Shown piece by piece: positions 23,947 through 31,696 of a stretch of DNA of 35,338 nucleotides. The translations under genes and the position numbers were made by a program. The stretch's first letter is position 1. Each line of letters opens with the position of its first letter. The notes beneath the pieces were generated by a model. That model worked only from the letters and a program-made list of their open reading frames with translations, had not been told where the DNA came from and ran no database searches. Origin of the DNA: a virus; IMG/VR virus record IMGVR_UViG_3300023179_006657, positions 1 to 35,338 of that record. One strand, given 5' to 3'.

Positions 23947-24678
23947 ATGAGTTATACATGTTCTCTTTTTTGTTCTTTTTACAAAGGAGAAAAATTTATA
24001 GAGCTTTATATAGAAAATATATTAGAACAAAATATTTTTAAAAATATAGAGTTTATATTCTTAAATTGCAACTCCCCAGAAAATGAAGAACAATATATAT
24101 TACCATTAACACAACAATACTCTAATATTAAATATTATCGACTTGATCATGATCCAGGATTATATACTGCTTGGAATATAGCAGTTAAAAAATGCTCTGC
24201 TTCTATTATTGGAAATTGGAATATTGACGACAGGAAAAATAAAGAGGGCTTAGAGGTCTTGCTGCATCAATTCGATAAAGATCCTAATCTAGATATAGCA
24301 TATGGCTTTACATATATTTCTAGAATAGCTAATGAAAAATATCTAGATAACTCTTACAATGAAATATATCCGTATTTACCCCATTCATTTGAAAACCTAT
24401 TAAGGAATAATAGCCCCCATTGTATGCCATTATGGAAAAAGAATTTACATGATAGATTTGGATACTTTGATGAATCCTACAAAACGGCTGCCGATGGAGA
24501 TTTTTGGTTGCGTTGTGCGGTCGGAGGTGCTAAAATAACGATGGTTAACCATCCGGTTGGTCTGTATTATGAAAATCCGTTTGGTCGCTCTACTAACACG
24601 GAAACATTACAGGAAATGATTACAGAAGTTCAAACTATGAGAAAAAAATATTTTGGATATTTAGGTAAAATTTTATGA
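23947..24678 (+). CDS. family 2 glycosyltransferase
   Basis: 243 residues. The N-terminal strand and helix are CSLFCSFYKGEKFIELYIENIL. The metal-site region is IIGNWNIDDRKN (D-D at about 99-100). GYFDESYKTAADGDFWLRCAVGG is the acceptor-binding end typical of GT2 (ADGDFWLR). I place the start at ATG 23947, which avoids overlap; the frame is open upstream to 23896. Probably an inverting transferase acting on a glycan backbone. Next gene overlaps by 4 bases. Confidence 0.82.
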   Translation: MSYTCSLFCSFYKGEKFIELYIENILEQNIFKNIEFIFLNCNSPENEEQYILPLTQQYSNIKYYRLDHDPGLYTAWNIAVKKCSASIIGNWNIDDRKNKEGLEVLLHQFDKDPNLDIAYGFTYISRIANEKYLDNSYNEIYPYLPHSFENLLRNNSPHCMPLWKKNLHDRFGYFDESYKTAADGDFWLRCAVGGAKITMVNHPVGLYYENPFGRSTNTETLQEMITEVQTMRKKYFGYLGKIL

Positions 24679-24827
24679 ATTATATTTTACTATTTTGTAT
24701 TATTCTAAGTATGATTGGCGGAGTCTTAAGAGGACTAAACGATATTATAGAAGTTAGACATAATCCGTCTCTAGGAGTCAAAGAATCAAAAAACTTGTTT
24801 ACTTTCTTATTTACAGATAAATATTAA
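24675..24827 (+). CDS. 50-residue single-pass membrane protein
   Basis: A short gene begins at an ATG that overlaps the previous stop by 4 bases (ATGA) and ends in TAA whose last base is the first of the next ATG (TAATG). The first 20 residues are hydrophobic (MNYILLFCIILSMIGGVL), followed by a short charged tail with SLGVKESKN. Both junctions fit translational coupling, which makes it likely to be real. Function unknown. Confidence 0.62.
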   Translation: MNYILLFCIILSMIGGVLRGLNDIIEVRHNPSLGVKESKNLFTFLFTDKY

Positions 24828-25357
24828 TGAATAGATTAAAAAATCAAAGAGTTTACCTGGCTGGTGCTATGGATAGGGTTGCTGATAGAGGGGCTACATG
24901 GAGAGATAATATTACTCCTTTTTTACAACAAATGAATGTTGTTGTATTCAATCCTATAAAAAAACCAAGCAGCGAAGGATCAGAAGACGCTGATACTCAC
25001 CAAACTAAACTCAAACTTAAAAGTCAACAAAGATATGATGAATTATCTAATATTATGAAAACTATTAGAGCAGTAGACCTGAGACTAGTTGATATTAGCG
25101 ACTTTATGATAGTAAACCTTGATTTGGATCATCATGCTTGCGGCACATACGAGGAAATTAGTTTGGCTAATCGTTCAAAAAAACCAATATTAATCCATAT
25201 AGAGCAAGGAAAACAACAAACGCCAGATTGGCTGTTCGGCACAATTCCTCATCAGTGGTTTTTTTCGGAATGGAATGATTTAAAAAATTATTTGTTACAT
25301 GTAAATAATGATGAAAATATAGAGCATTATAACAGATGGCGTTTTTTTGATATCTAA
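24827..25357 (+). CDS. nucleoside 2-deoxyribosyltransferase-like protein
   Basis: 176 residues. VYLAGAMDR (9-17) is the family's first loop, followed by GATWRDNITPFL, VVFNPIK and DFMIVNLDLDHHACGTYEEISLANRSKKPIL, where the E in GTYEE matches the catalytic glutamate region of the family. Classical members swap bases between deoxyribonucleosides. Other phage relatives act in base salvage or base modification. It is followed by a GMP reductase two genes on, suggesting purine metabolism. Substrate not shown by sequence. Confidence 0.75.
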   Translation: MNRLKNQRVYLAGAMDRVADRGATWRDNITPFLQQMNVVVFNPIKKPSSEGSEDADTHQTKLKLKSQQRYDELSNIMKTIRAVDLRLVDISDFMIVNLDLDHHACGTYEEISLANRSKKPILIHIEQGKQQTPDWLFGTIPHQWFFSEWNDLKNYLLHVNNDENIEHYNRWRFFDI

Positions 25358-25358
25358 T

Positions 25359-25571
25359 ATGCCAAAATATTATATAAAATCTGGAGAAATTAAATATATT
25401 ATTGATTGTAATGATCCAGACTCGGCTATATTATCGGCCTTATATCATTATAAAAATAAAAATGTTATGTGTGGACCTAGAATATGCGTTAGTGAAACAG
25501 GTTTTGAAGATTTTAAGAACTGGAAATGTTACGATACTGAAGATTTTAAGGAGCATAAAGGTGTTAATTAG
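25359..25571 (+). CDS. small conserved phage-type protein
   Basis: 70 residues. It has an ordered beta-type opening YYIKSGEIKYIIDCNDPDSA, then GPRICVSETGFEDFKNW and a final CYDTEDF. This sequence type is familiar from other phages as an unnamed small protein. An in-frame TTG at 25347 would overlap the previous gene; I chose the ATG after its stop. Its last 11 bases overlap the GTG start of GMP reductase, and its coding end carries that gene's AAGGAG site. Confidence 0.6.
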   Translation: MPKYYIKSGEIKYIIDCNDPDSAILSALYHYKNKNVMCGPRICVSETGFEDFKNWKCYDTEDFKEHKGVN

Positions 25572-26682
25572 TCAAGAAATTAAATTGGATTTTGATGATG
25601 TGCTGATTGTTCCACAAAGAACAACTCTTGAAAGCAGGAAAGAGGTTATTCTTGAAAGGAATTTCAAGTTTTATCACTCTCCGAGGGTTTGGACAGGAAT
25701 CCCAATAGTCTGTTCCAATATGGTGCCTCTAACCAGCAAGGCCATGGCGGTTGCATTATCTAAATTTAAAATGATTACGGCTTTACACAAATATTATAGT
25801 AGCGATGAACTATTAGATATTATAAGCGAAGCCGGTATTGATTATGCTTGGGTAAGTATCGGCAAGTCCTATGATGATCTTAATAAATTAAAAAATTTAG
25901 CTGAAAAATTACATAAAAGCCCTAATATTATCATTGATGTTCCTAATGGTTATATGGAAAGTTTTGTAAAGTTCTGTAGAAATGTTAGAACTGCTTTTCC
26001 AGATAGTATTATCTGTGCCGGTAATGTAACAACACCAGAGATTTGTGAAGAACTCATTATTCATGGAGGAGTTGACATTTGCAAGATACAGATTGGTCCC
26101 GGTCAATTTTGTGAAACACGTATCGTCACAGGAGTTGGTTATGGAACATTTAGTTGTGTTAATGAGTGTGGCCATGCGACCCATGGACTTAAAACAGAGA
26201 CCGGCAGACTTGGTTTAATTATGAGTGACGGTGGTTGTAGAACCAGCGGAGATGTTTGCAAAGCAATATGCGGAGGATCAGATTTTGTAATGATAGGAGG
26301 TATGTTTGCTGGAGTAGAAGAATGTGATGGAGAGTGGGAATATGAGTATGAATGTTCTATACATAAAAATAAAAATATAGATAATTATAAACAAATTAGT
26401 TGGTATCAGCCTATTGATCCAGGATATGATACAAACAAAAGGAAAAAATCATTACTCTTTTACGGTATGAGCAGCCATCTTGCTCAACAAAAACACTCTA
26501 CTGGAAAAAAAATATATAGAGCGAGCGAAGGTAAAGTTCAAAAAGTTGATTACAAAGGACCGGTAGCAAATACTGTTCAAGAGATATTAGGAGGTCTTAG
26601 AAGCTGTGGAACATATATAGGAGCTAAGTACTTAAAAGACTTTAATAAGTGTGCAAAATTTGCAAGAGTGAATAGAAAATGA
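25561..26682 (+). CDS. guaC: GMP reductase (GuaC-like, IMPDH/GMPR family)
   Basis: 373 residues from GTG, with AAGGAG at 25548-25553, 7 bases before; the frame is open further left but only this start has a site. IMPDH/GMPR barrel features: DVLIVPQRTTLESR (13-26), CSNMVPLTSKAMA, ICAGNVTTPE, IGPGQFCETR with the catalytic Cys (C184), MSDGGCRTSGDV and FYGMSS, then YRASEGK and GLRSCGTYIGAKYLKD. The order and IGPG.x.CxTR-VGY region favour GMP reductase over IMP dehydrogenase. The reaction is GMP + NADPH to IMP + NH3 + NADP. Odd: about 25 extra residues, rich in charged and aromatic amino acids (about 233-285), before the FYGMSS flap region. Confidence 0.92.
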   Translation: MLISQEIKLDFDDVLIVPQRTTLESRKEVILERNFKFYHSPRVWTGIPIVCSNMVPLTSKAMAVALSKFKMITALHKYYSSDELLDIISEAGIDYAWVSIGKSYDDLNKLKNLAEKLHKSPNIIIDVPNGYMESFVKFCRNVRTAFPDSIICAGNVTTPEICEELIIHGGVDICKIQIGPGQFCETRIVTGVGYGTFSCVNECGHATHGLKTETGRLGLIMSDGGCRTSGDVCKAICGGSDFVMIGGMFAGVEECDGEWEYEYECSIHKNKNIDNYKQISWYQPIDPGYDTNKRKKSLLFYGMSSHLAQQKHSTGKKIYRASEGKVQKVDYKGPVANTVQEILGGLRSCGTYIGAKYLKDFNKCAKFARVNRK

Positions 26683-27746
26683 ACCTAAACTTTTCTTGTC
26701 CAATAAATAATACTGGTTACGGAATAGCTTCTTGGAACATCTTAAAGAATTTATATCTTCTAAATACAAATATATCCTATTTTCCTATTGGTCAACCATC
26801 AGCAAGCTCTCAGGATGATTATAATTTAATAGTACAATTATATAATAATAGCAGAAATTTTGACTATCGTGCTCCTTTTATAAAAATATGGCATCAATTT
26901 GATTTGGCCAACCACATAGGTAAAGGCCCTTATTTTGCATTACCATTTTTTGAACTCGATACTTTTAACACTTTAGAAGTGTCTCATCTAAAAGTACCTG
27001 ATCGAATACTGGTGACCTCACATTGGGCCAAAGAAGTTGTGCAATCTAATGGAATAGATAGTCATGTGAGCGTAGTACCTCTTGGGGTTGATAGAGATAT
27101 TTTTGATGAAAATAAATATATAAAAAATCATACTGATAAATATGTTTTTCTTAATATTGGTAAATGGGAAGTTAGAAAAGGGCATGATATACTCTTAGAA
27201 TTATTTCAAAAGGCTTTTCCAGAAAATAATGATGTTGAACTATGGATTTTGGCCTCCGAAAACACAAATAATTATTCATCAGCTCAAGAGTTAGATCAGT
27301 GGAAAAATATGTATAAGAATGACTCTAGAATAAAACTATTAAAAAGTGCTCAAAATCACTATGAAATAGCTCAAATTATGAATGATGCAAATTGCGGATT
27401 ATTTCCATCTCGTGCGGAGGGTTGGAATTTGGAACTTTTAGAAATGATGAGCATGAACAAACCGGTTATTGCAACAAATTATTCGGCCCACACAGAATTT
27501 TGTAATAAAAACAACTCTTATTTAATAGATATTGATGAAAAAGAAAAAGCATATGACGGTAAAGCATTTATTGGTCAGGGGAATTGGGCCAAGATAGGTA
27601 CTAAACAAAAAGATCAAATAGTAGAAAATATGAGATATTGTTTTAATAATAATATAAAAACTAATAATCAAGGAATTTTAACGGCCAAAAAATATAGTTG
27701 GCTAAATTCTGCCCAAACCTTATTAAGGTGTATAGATAACTCATAG
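26679..27746 (+). CDS. GT4-like (GT-B) glycosyltransferase
   Basis: 355 residues. The two Rossmann lobes are visible. The N-terminal half has GYGIASWNILKNL. The C-terminal half has VSVVPLGVDRDIF, NIGKWEVRKGHDILLELFQKA, LFPSRAEGWNLELLEMMSMN and KPVIATNYSAHTEF, which is the E-x7-E acceptor/nucleotide site of GT4. The start overlaps the GMP reductase stop (ATGA). Last gene of the glycan run; AGGAGA for the next gene overlaps its stop. Probably transfers a hexose to the growing glycan. Confidence 0.87.
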   Translation: MNLNFSCPINNTGYGIASWNILKNLYLLNTNISYFPIGQPSASSQDDYNLIVQLYNNSRNFDYRAPFIKIWHQFDLANHIGKGPYFALPFFELDTFNTLEVSHLKVPDRILVTSHWAKEVVQSNGIDSHVSVVPLGVDRDIFDENKYIKNHTDKYVFLNIGKWEVRKGHDILLELFQKAFPENNDVELWILASENTNNYSSAQELDQWKNMYKNDSRIKLLKSAQNHYEIAQIMNDANCGLFPSRAEGWNLELLEMMSMNKPVIATNYSAHTEFCNKNNSYLIDIDEKEKAYDGKAFIGQGNWAKIGTKQKDQIVENMRYCFNNNIKTNNQGILTAKKYSWLNSAQTLLRCIDNS

Positions 27747-27757
27747 GAGAGTCTATA

Positions 27758-28444
27758 ATGCCAATTCCAAAACCTAAGAAAGATGAATCAAAAAAGGATT
27801 TTATTAGTCGTTGTATGGGTAATCCAACAATGAATGAAGAATATAAAAATCCCAATCAAAGATATGCTATATGTAATAACGCTGCCAGAGGATCTCTTCT
27901 AGAGGAGGCATTAAAAATACTAGCCGCCCAATATAATTGTGGTTGTGACGATAATGAAGATTGTGATTGTGAAGAAGAGGATCAGTATGAGATAGAAGAA
28001 GAACTAACATTTTCAAATTTAGTTATACCAAAAAGTGAGGACTATGTAGATTTTGGTGAACAAACAGAAGAGTATGATATATCATTACTAGCGAACTACA
28101 AATACAGCGACCCGGTTACCAATGAAATATTTTATTTTGATAGAATGAATACATACAAGAAAAATGGTCGTACTCTAGTTTATATGGGAAAAGCTGCTGA
28201 ATATCAAGGACGTAAAGTAACTTTAAATAAACCTTTTAGAACACCGGATGGTCCTAAAAAATTTGCTGTATATACTAAGAATGATAAAGGCAAGGTAGTT
28301 ATTGTGAGGTTTGGCGACAAAAAGATGAAAATCAAGAAGAATATTCCTGAAAGAAGGAAAAGTTTTAGAGCCAGACACGGATGCGACAAAGATCCGGGCC
28401 CAAAATGGAAACCAAAATGGTGGTCTTGTCAGTGGAGTTGGTAA
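27758..28444 (+). CDS. two-module conserved phage protein (virion/maturation-associated candidate)
   Basis: 228 residues. The N-terminal module reads MPIPKPKKDESKKDFISRCM, then a NPNQRYAICNNA element, the short Cys motif seen at the start of many phage head or maturation proteins. A middle acidic linker has CGCDDNEDCDCEEED. The C-terminal module is basic: PFRTPDGPKKFAVY, VRFGDKKMKIKKN, then PERRKSFRARHGCDKDPGPK and a Trp/Cys end. I know this C-terminal type from phage proteins, but not its function. It has a good site (AGGAGA, 8 bases before ATG). Confidence 0.6.
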   Translation: MPIPKPKKDESKKDFISRCMGNPTMNEEYKNPNQRYAICNNAARGSLLEEALKILAAQYNCGCDDNEDCDCEEEDQYEIEEELTFSNLVIPKSEDYVDFGEQTEEYDISLLANYKYSDPVTNEIFYFDRMNTYKKNGRTLVYMGKAAEYQGRKVTLNKPFRTPDGPKKFAVYTKNDKGKVVIVRFGDKKMKIKKNIPERRKSFRARHGCDKDPGPKWKPKWWSCQWSW

Positions 28445-28476
28445 ATTGGTAAAATAAATCCATATTTTGTTCATCC

Positions 28477-28495
28477 TTGGTGTATAATAATACAC
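28477..28495 (+). promoter_or_regulatory. promoter-like TTGGTGTATAAT with a hairpin directly before the endonuclease ribosome site
   Basis: GTGTAT-AATA-ATACAC (28480-28495) is a perfect six-pair hairpin. It contains TATAAT as a -10-like hexamer and is followed after one base by AGGAGG. The same TTGGTGTATAA sequence occurs upstream of the gene at 34010. It could time expression of this homing endonuclease, as hairpin/late-promoter control does for T4 I-TevI. Confidence 0.5.
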
Positions 28496-28507
28496 AGGAG
28501 GAACATT

Positions 28508-29371
28508 ATGAAAATCTATATCTATGGATTATACAAAGAAAATTTTGAATATAAAACAAATAGACTAGATGAGGGTTTATTTTATATAGGAATAACTAAA
28601 GATTTAAAAACCAGGATTAATGGACACAAAAGCAAAGGAAATAATCCTATTAAGAAATCTTATATTGATAAGTATGGACTAATAGTAAAAATACTGTACG
28701 AGTGTGATTCTTACGATGAGGCTCTAGAAAAAGAAAGTTTTTTGATTAGATGGTTTGGTAAAATTATGGACAATACTGGAATATTAACAAATATCCTGAC
28801 AGAATCTCAAGATATTGGTAAATGTAATCTTGGCAAAAAATTTGCATTAGAACATAAACAAAAAATATCAGAAGCTTGTTTGAATCGTAATATAGAATAT
28901 TGGAATAAACAAAGAGATCAAAGATTGGCCTTACCATTAGAAAAAATTTATGATATATTACAGGAATGGCAGGAGTCTTTTCCTATCAACAAGAAAGATA
29001 TTTGTAAGAAATATAATATTAAAAATAATGTATTTAATTGGTGGATTAGAAAATATAGGCCAGATCTAAGAAATTTGATCACTAATAATAGAGTTAAGCA
29101 TATACAAAAAATGGAAAAACTAGGACTGAACCAAACAGATTACGCTCAATTAATAGGTGTGGATAGTAGAACAGTATCATTATGGAAGTGTAGCTATATC
29201 AGAGATAAAAAGCCTATCAAACCTATAGTACGCATTCAAAACCTAGAATATAAAAAACAAAAATACGCTGAATGGATAGAGTCTGGTTTATCAAAAAGAG
29301 AATTTTGCAAAAATCATAACATTAATTACAGTTCTTTTAAAGTCTGGAAAAACTATTATGAGAACTATTAG
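28508..29371 (+). CDS. GIY-YIG homing endonuclease with NUMOD/HTH modules
   Basis: 287 residues. The GIY-YIG core is IYIYGLY (3-9) then LFYIGITKDLKTRINGHKS (about 25-43), with the catalytic Arg in this stretch and a Glu in ALEKESFLI. A NUMOD3-like module follows (GKKFALEHKQKISEACLN). Two helix-turn-helix-like segments come after: NKKDICKKYNI..VFNWW, and NQTDYAQLIGVDSRTVSLWK, with a third similar unit at the C-terminus (SKREFCKNHNINYSSFKVWK). No intron flanks it. Its own promoter-like hairpin lies just upstream. Confidence 0.9.
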   Translation: MKIYIYGLYKENFEYKTNRLDEGLFYIGITKDLKTRINGHKSKGNNPIKKSYIDKYGLIVKILYECDSYDEALEKESFLIRWFGKIMDNTGILTNILTESQDIGKCNLGKKFALEHKQKISEACLNRNIEYWNKQRDQRLALPLEKIYDILQEWQESFPINKKDICKKYNIKNNVFNWWIRKYRPDLRNLITNNRVKHIQKMEKLGLNQTDYAQLIGVDSRTVSLWKCSYIRDKKPIKPIVRIQNLEYKKQKYAEWIESGLSKREFCKNHNINYSSFKVWKNYYENY

Positions 29372-29413
29372 TGTATTAAATATTAATAAGAATTCTAAAA
29401 TTAGGCTAATATT

Positions 29414-29944
29414 ATGAAAACTATAGAACAACTTTTAAAAGAGGAAACCATGAATTCTCAAGCTCAAGAAGTTACTGGATATACCACAGAAACAGTAATA
29501 GAACTACTAAAGAAGTCATTAAATATTCACTGGCAACAAACCACAGCTTTGAGTGCTCAAGCTGTTCATCTTGAAAGATGGGGCTATAAAAAATTAGCAG
29601 CAATAATTAAAGAAGATGCAGAAGAAGAGCATCAGCACGCTATGATAAATTTAGAAAGATTGGAGTTTTTTGATAGTGATTATCAACCACTAGTAGTTTC
29701 TCCACCAGCCTGGACAAGACATGATATGCTAGCTATGATACGTTATAATTTAGCGTCTGTAAAAGAGGCTAGCGAAGCTGAAAGAACCACAATACTAGCA
29801 GCACGAGCTGTTGGAGATGAACTAACAGCAAATATAATGATTCCATTGTTACAAGGCAGCGAGAACGGCATAAAACTATATGAGGGATATCTTAAACTAA
29901 TTGATCAAATGGGTTTAGATAATTTCTTAACATTACAAGTATAG
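29414..29944 (+). CDS. ferritin-like / bacterioferritin-like protein
   Basis: 176 residues, four-helix bundle layout. The second helix has EEEHQHA (70-76), a typical E-x-x-H ferroxidase ligand pair (E72, H75). The first-helix Glu equivalent is replaced (LNIHW), and the fourth helix has ELTAN where bacterioferritins have E-x-x-H, so the second metal site appears incomplete. It could store or buffer iron, protect DNA or be structural. A GAGG before an internal ATG at 29450 makes that an alternative start, giving a 164-residue protein. Confidence 0.75.
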   Translation: MKTIEQLLKEETMNSQAQEVTGYTTETVIELLKKSLNIHWQQTTALSAQAVHLERWGYKKLAAIIKEDAEEEHQHAMINLERLEFFDSDYQPLVVSPPAWTRHDMLAMIRYNLASVKEASEAERTTILAARAVGDELTANIMIPLLQGSENGIKLYEGYLKLIDQMGLDNFLTLQV

Positions 29945-29949
29945 CTTTA

Positions 29950-30591
29950 ATGAATCTTAATAAATATTTAAGAAATAAAGATTTACAAGATCTTAAATTT
30001 GATAGCGTATATACAGAACAGCCAATTTCGGATATTGTACAAATAAACTGGAAAAATATTTTAGATCCACCACCGTCAAATGATAGTACTTTAGCATACA
30101 AGGAGCTGGTTTTCGTTGCAAAGAAAACTTTGAATAGATCACAACGAGATGTTGAATTTGTTCACAAAATAGATCAAGATATAGACTCACAATTTATTGA
30201 TCTTTTAAAAGAATATAAGATAGAATATCCTACTAAAATTATAGACGAAATGTATGCTATAATAAAACCGATACTTATGAATGTTAAGAATCTATATAAT
30301 AGAGCTAGACCATCACAATTAGCCAAATTTTTTGGTATTGAAATAGATACTATTATTACAGATACTATTCATACGGCGTCATATCCTTCTGGACATACGG
30401 TGTATGCTAGTATGGTATCAAGTATTATTCAAGAAATGATTCCTTTGATACCTAAACAAAAACTAAATGATCTTGTGGACCAAACAGCCTTAGCCAGAAT
30501 TCTTCAAGGAGTACATTATCCATCCGATAATGCGGCTTCTATAAAGTTTACAAATATACTATTTAAACACCTTTATCCTAAATTAATTTAA
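29950..30591 (+). CDS. soluble PAP2-superfamily phosphatase
   Basis: 213 residues with the full PAP2 signature: K-x6-RP in KNLYNRARP (113-121), PSGH (146-149) and A-R-x5-H-x3-D in ARILQGVHYPSD (182-193). There are no membrane helices and no signal peptide, so unlike most PAP2 lipid phosphatases it is soluble, as in class A acid phosphatases or vanadium haloperoxidase-like proteins. The substrate is unknown: small phosphoesters, pyrophosphates or lipid-linked phosphates from glycan synthesis. It sits between the ferritin-like and late-type genes. Confidence 0.88.
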   Translation: MNLNKYLRNKDLQDLKFDSVYTEQPISDIVQINWKNILDPPPSNDSTLAYKELVFVAKKTLNRSQRDVEFVHKIDQDIDSQFIDLLKEYKIEYPTKIIDEMYAIIKPILMNVKNLYNRARPSQLAKFFGIEIDTIITDTIHTASYPSGHTVYASMVSSIIQEMIPLIPKQKLNDLVDQTALARILQGVHYPSDNAASIKFTNILFKHLYPKLI

Positions 30592-30600
30592 GAGAGTAAT

Positions 30601-31089
30601 ATGAGCAGATATAAAGATCTTATGAATGCTATTCAAAATAGCATAGTATCAAATGCTGAAGAAAAAGATTTTCTCAAAGTGGAAACTACTGAAAATGAAA
30701 GTCCAGAAACAGAATTAATGGAATATAAAAAAGATTTTTATGAGATGAGTGTTGGTTCTTTAAGAGCAATAGCTAGTCATGCCCAAAACATTCTAAATTC
30801 GCTAGAAAAACCACATGTTAAAGAAAACTTGACAGAAAGCTGGCTACAGGGTAAAATCAGCATCACAGAGGATTATATGCGCACCATCCACGATTTTATC
30901 ATGTATGTTGCTGACGCTACCGATAACATATCAGCTACGGATAAGCCCGGACTATGGGAAAATATCCGTAGAAAGAAAGAACGAGAAGGCAAGAACTACA
31001 AGCCTGCAAAAACAGTAAAACAAGGAAGACCAGATCCTGAAGCATGGAAAAGATTAACTAAAAAAGTTAAAGATTCAAAAAAGAAATAA
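30601..31089 (+). CDS. conserved phage protein with helical core and basic tail
   Basis: 162 residues. The core reads EMSVGSLRAIASHAQNIL, then LTESWLQGKISITEDYMRTI HDF-type, and the tail KPGLWENIRRKKEREG followed by KRLTKKVKDSKKK. Both blocks are familiar from marine and freshwater phages in late or structural regions. It may be a head-associated or scaffold-type protein, but this is inference. The basic C-terminus could contact DNA. Role not established. Confidence 0.6.
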   Translation: MSRYKDLMNAIQNSIVSNAEEKDFLKVETTENESPETELMEYKKDFYEMSVGSLRAIASHAQNILNSLEKPHVKENLTESWLQGKISITEDYMRTIHDFIMYVADATDNISATDKPGLWENIRRKKEREGKNYKPAKTVKQGRPDPEAWKRLTKKVKDSKKK

Positions 31090-31126
31090 GTTAGTTTGGA
31101 CTTTTAAAACCTAAAGGAAAAAGATA

Positions 31127-31696
31127 ATGGAAATTCAATACGAGAGCTTGTCTACATATATAATGCTATCTAAAAAAATCATTAATAGATTTGCGCCTAA
31201 GTTTATAGTTAAACAGATGTTGTGTGATGATGATGCTATAGGAGATGTAGCAGCAGCAATCATGAATGCTGATAAAAACTATGATCCAAACAGAATGGGA
31301 GCTTCTCAGCAAAAAAAGACCCTCTATTCTTATAGAAATCAATGTGGGTTGTGGGCCATTAAAACCTATGTTACAAAAAAATATAAAAATAAAAAATTAA
31401 ATAGTTTAGATTTTGCAATAGATAATGAGTTTAATTTATACTCTAGTGTGCCTGATACAAAAAATATAGATCCTTTGGATATTATTATTAATAATGAAGA
31501 AGATGATAATCTTATTAATGATGTGTCATCAATCCTAGAGTCCAATATGCTCAATGAAAAACAAAAAGATCAGATAAAAATGTATTATTTTGAAGATAAG
31601 AGTTTAGCAGAAATTGGAGAGGTTTATGGAGTAACACGAGAAGCAGTAAGACAAAATATTAAAAGGGCTCTGACAAATATTAAAAATTTAGTATAA
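31127..31696 (+). CDS. phage sigma factor (T4 gp55-type late sigma candidate)
   Basis: 189 residues, close to the 185 of T4 gp55. The region-2-like part is IGDVAAAIMNADKNYDP (about 39-55) then YSYRNQCGLWAIKTYV. Region 4 is a helix-turn-helix: LNEKQKDQIKMYYFEDKSLAE, then EVYGVTREAVRQNIKRA (164-180), the classical sigma70 region-4 recognition pattern. It would direct host polymerase to phage late promoters. It has an AAAGGA ribosome site 8 bases before ATG. Next gene starts in its stop (TAATG). Confidence 0.88.
   Translation: MEIQYESLSTYIMLSKKIINRFAPKFIVKQMLCDDDAIGDVAAAIMNADKNYDPNRMGASQQKKTLYSYRNQCGLWAIKTYVTKKYKNKKLNSLDFAIDNEFNLYSSVPDTKNIDPLDIIINNEEDDNLINDVSSILESNMLNEKQKDQIKMYYFEDKSLAEIGEVYGVTREAVRQNIKRALTNIKNLV

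Noticed and set aside
25402-25560. Longer N-terminus for GMP reductase
   Set aside because: The extension overlaps another conserved small gene in a different frame, while GTG at 25561 has AAGGAG at ideal spacing and begins where the family begins.
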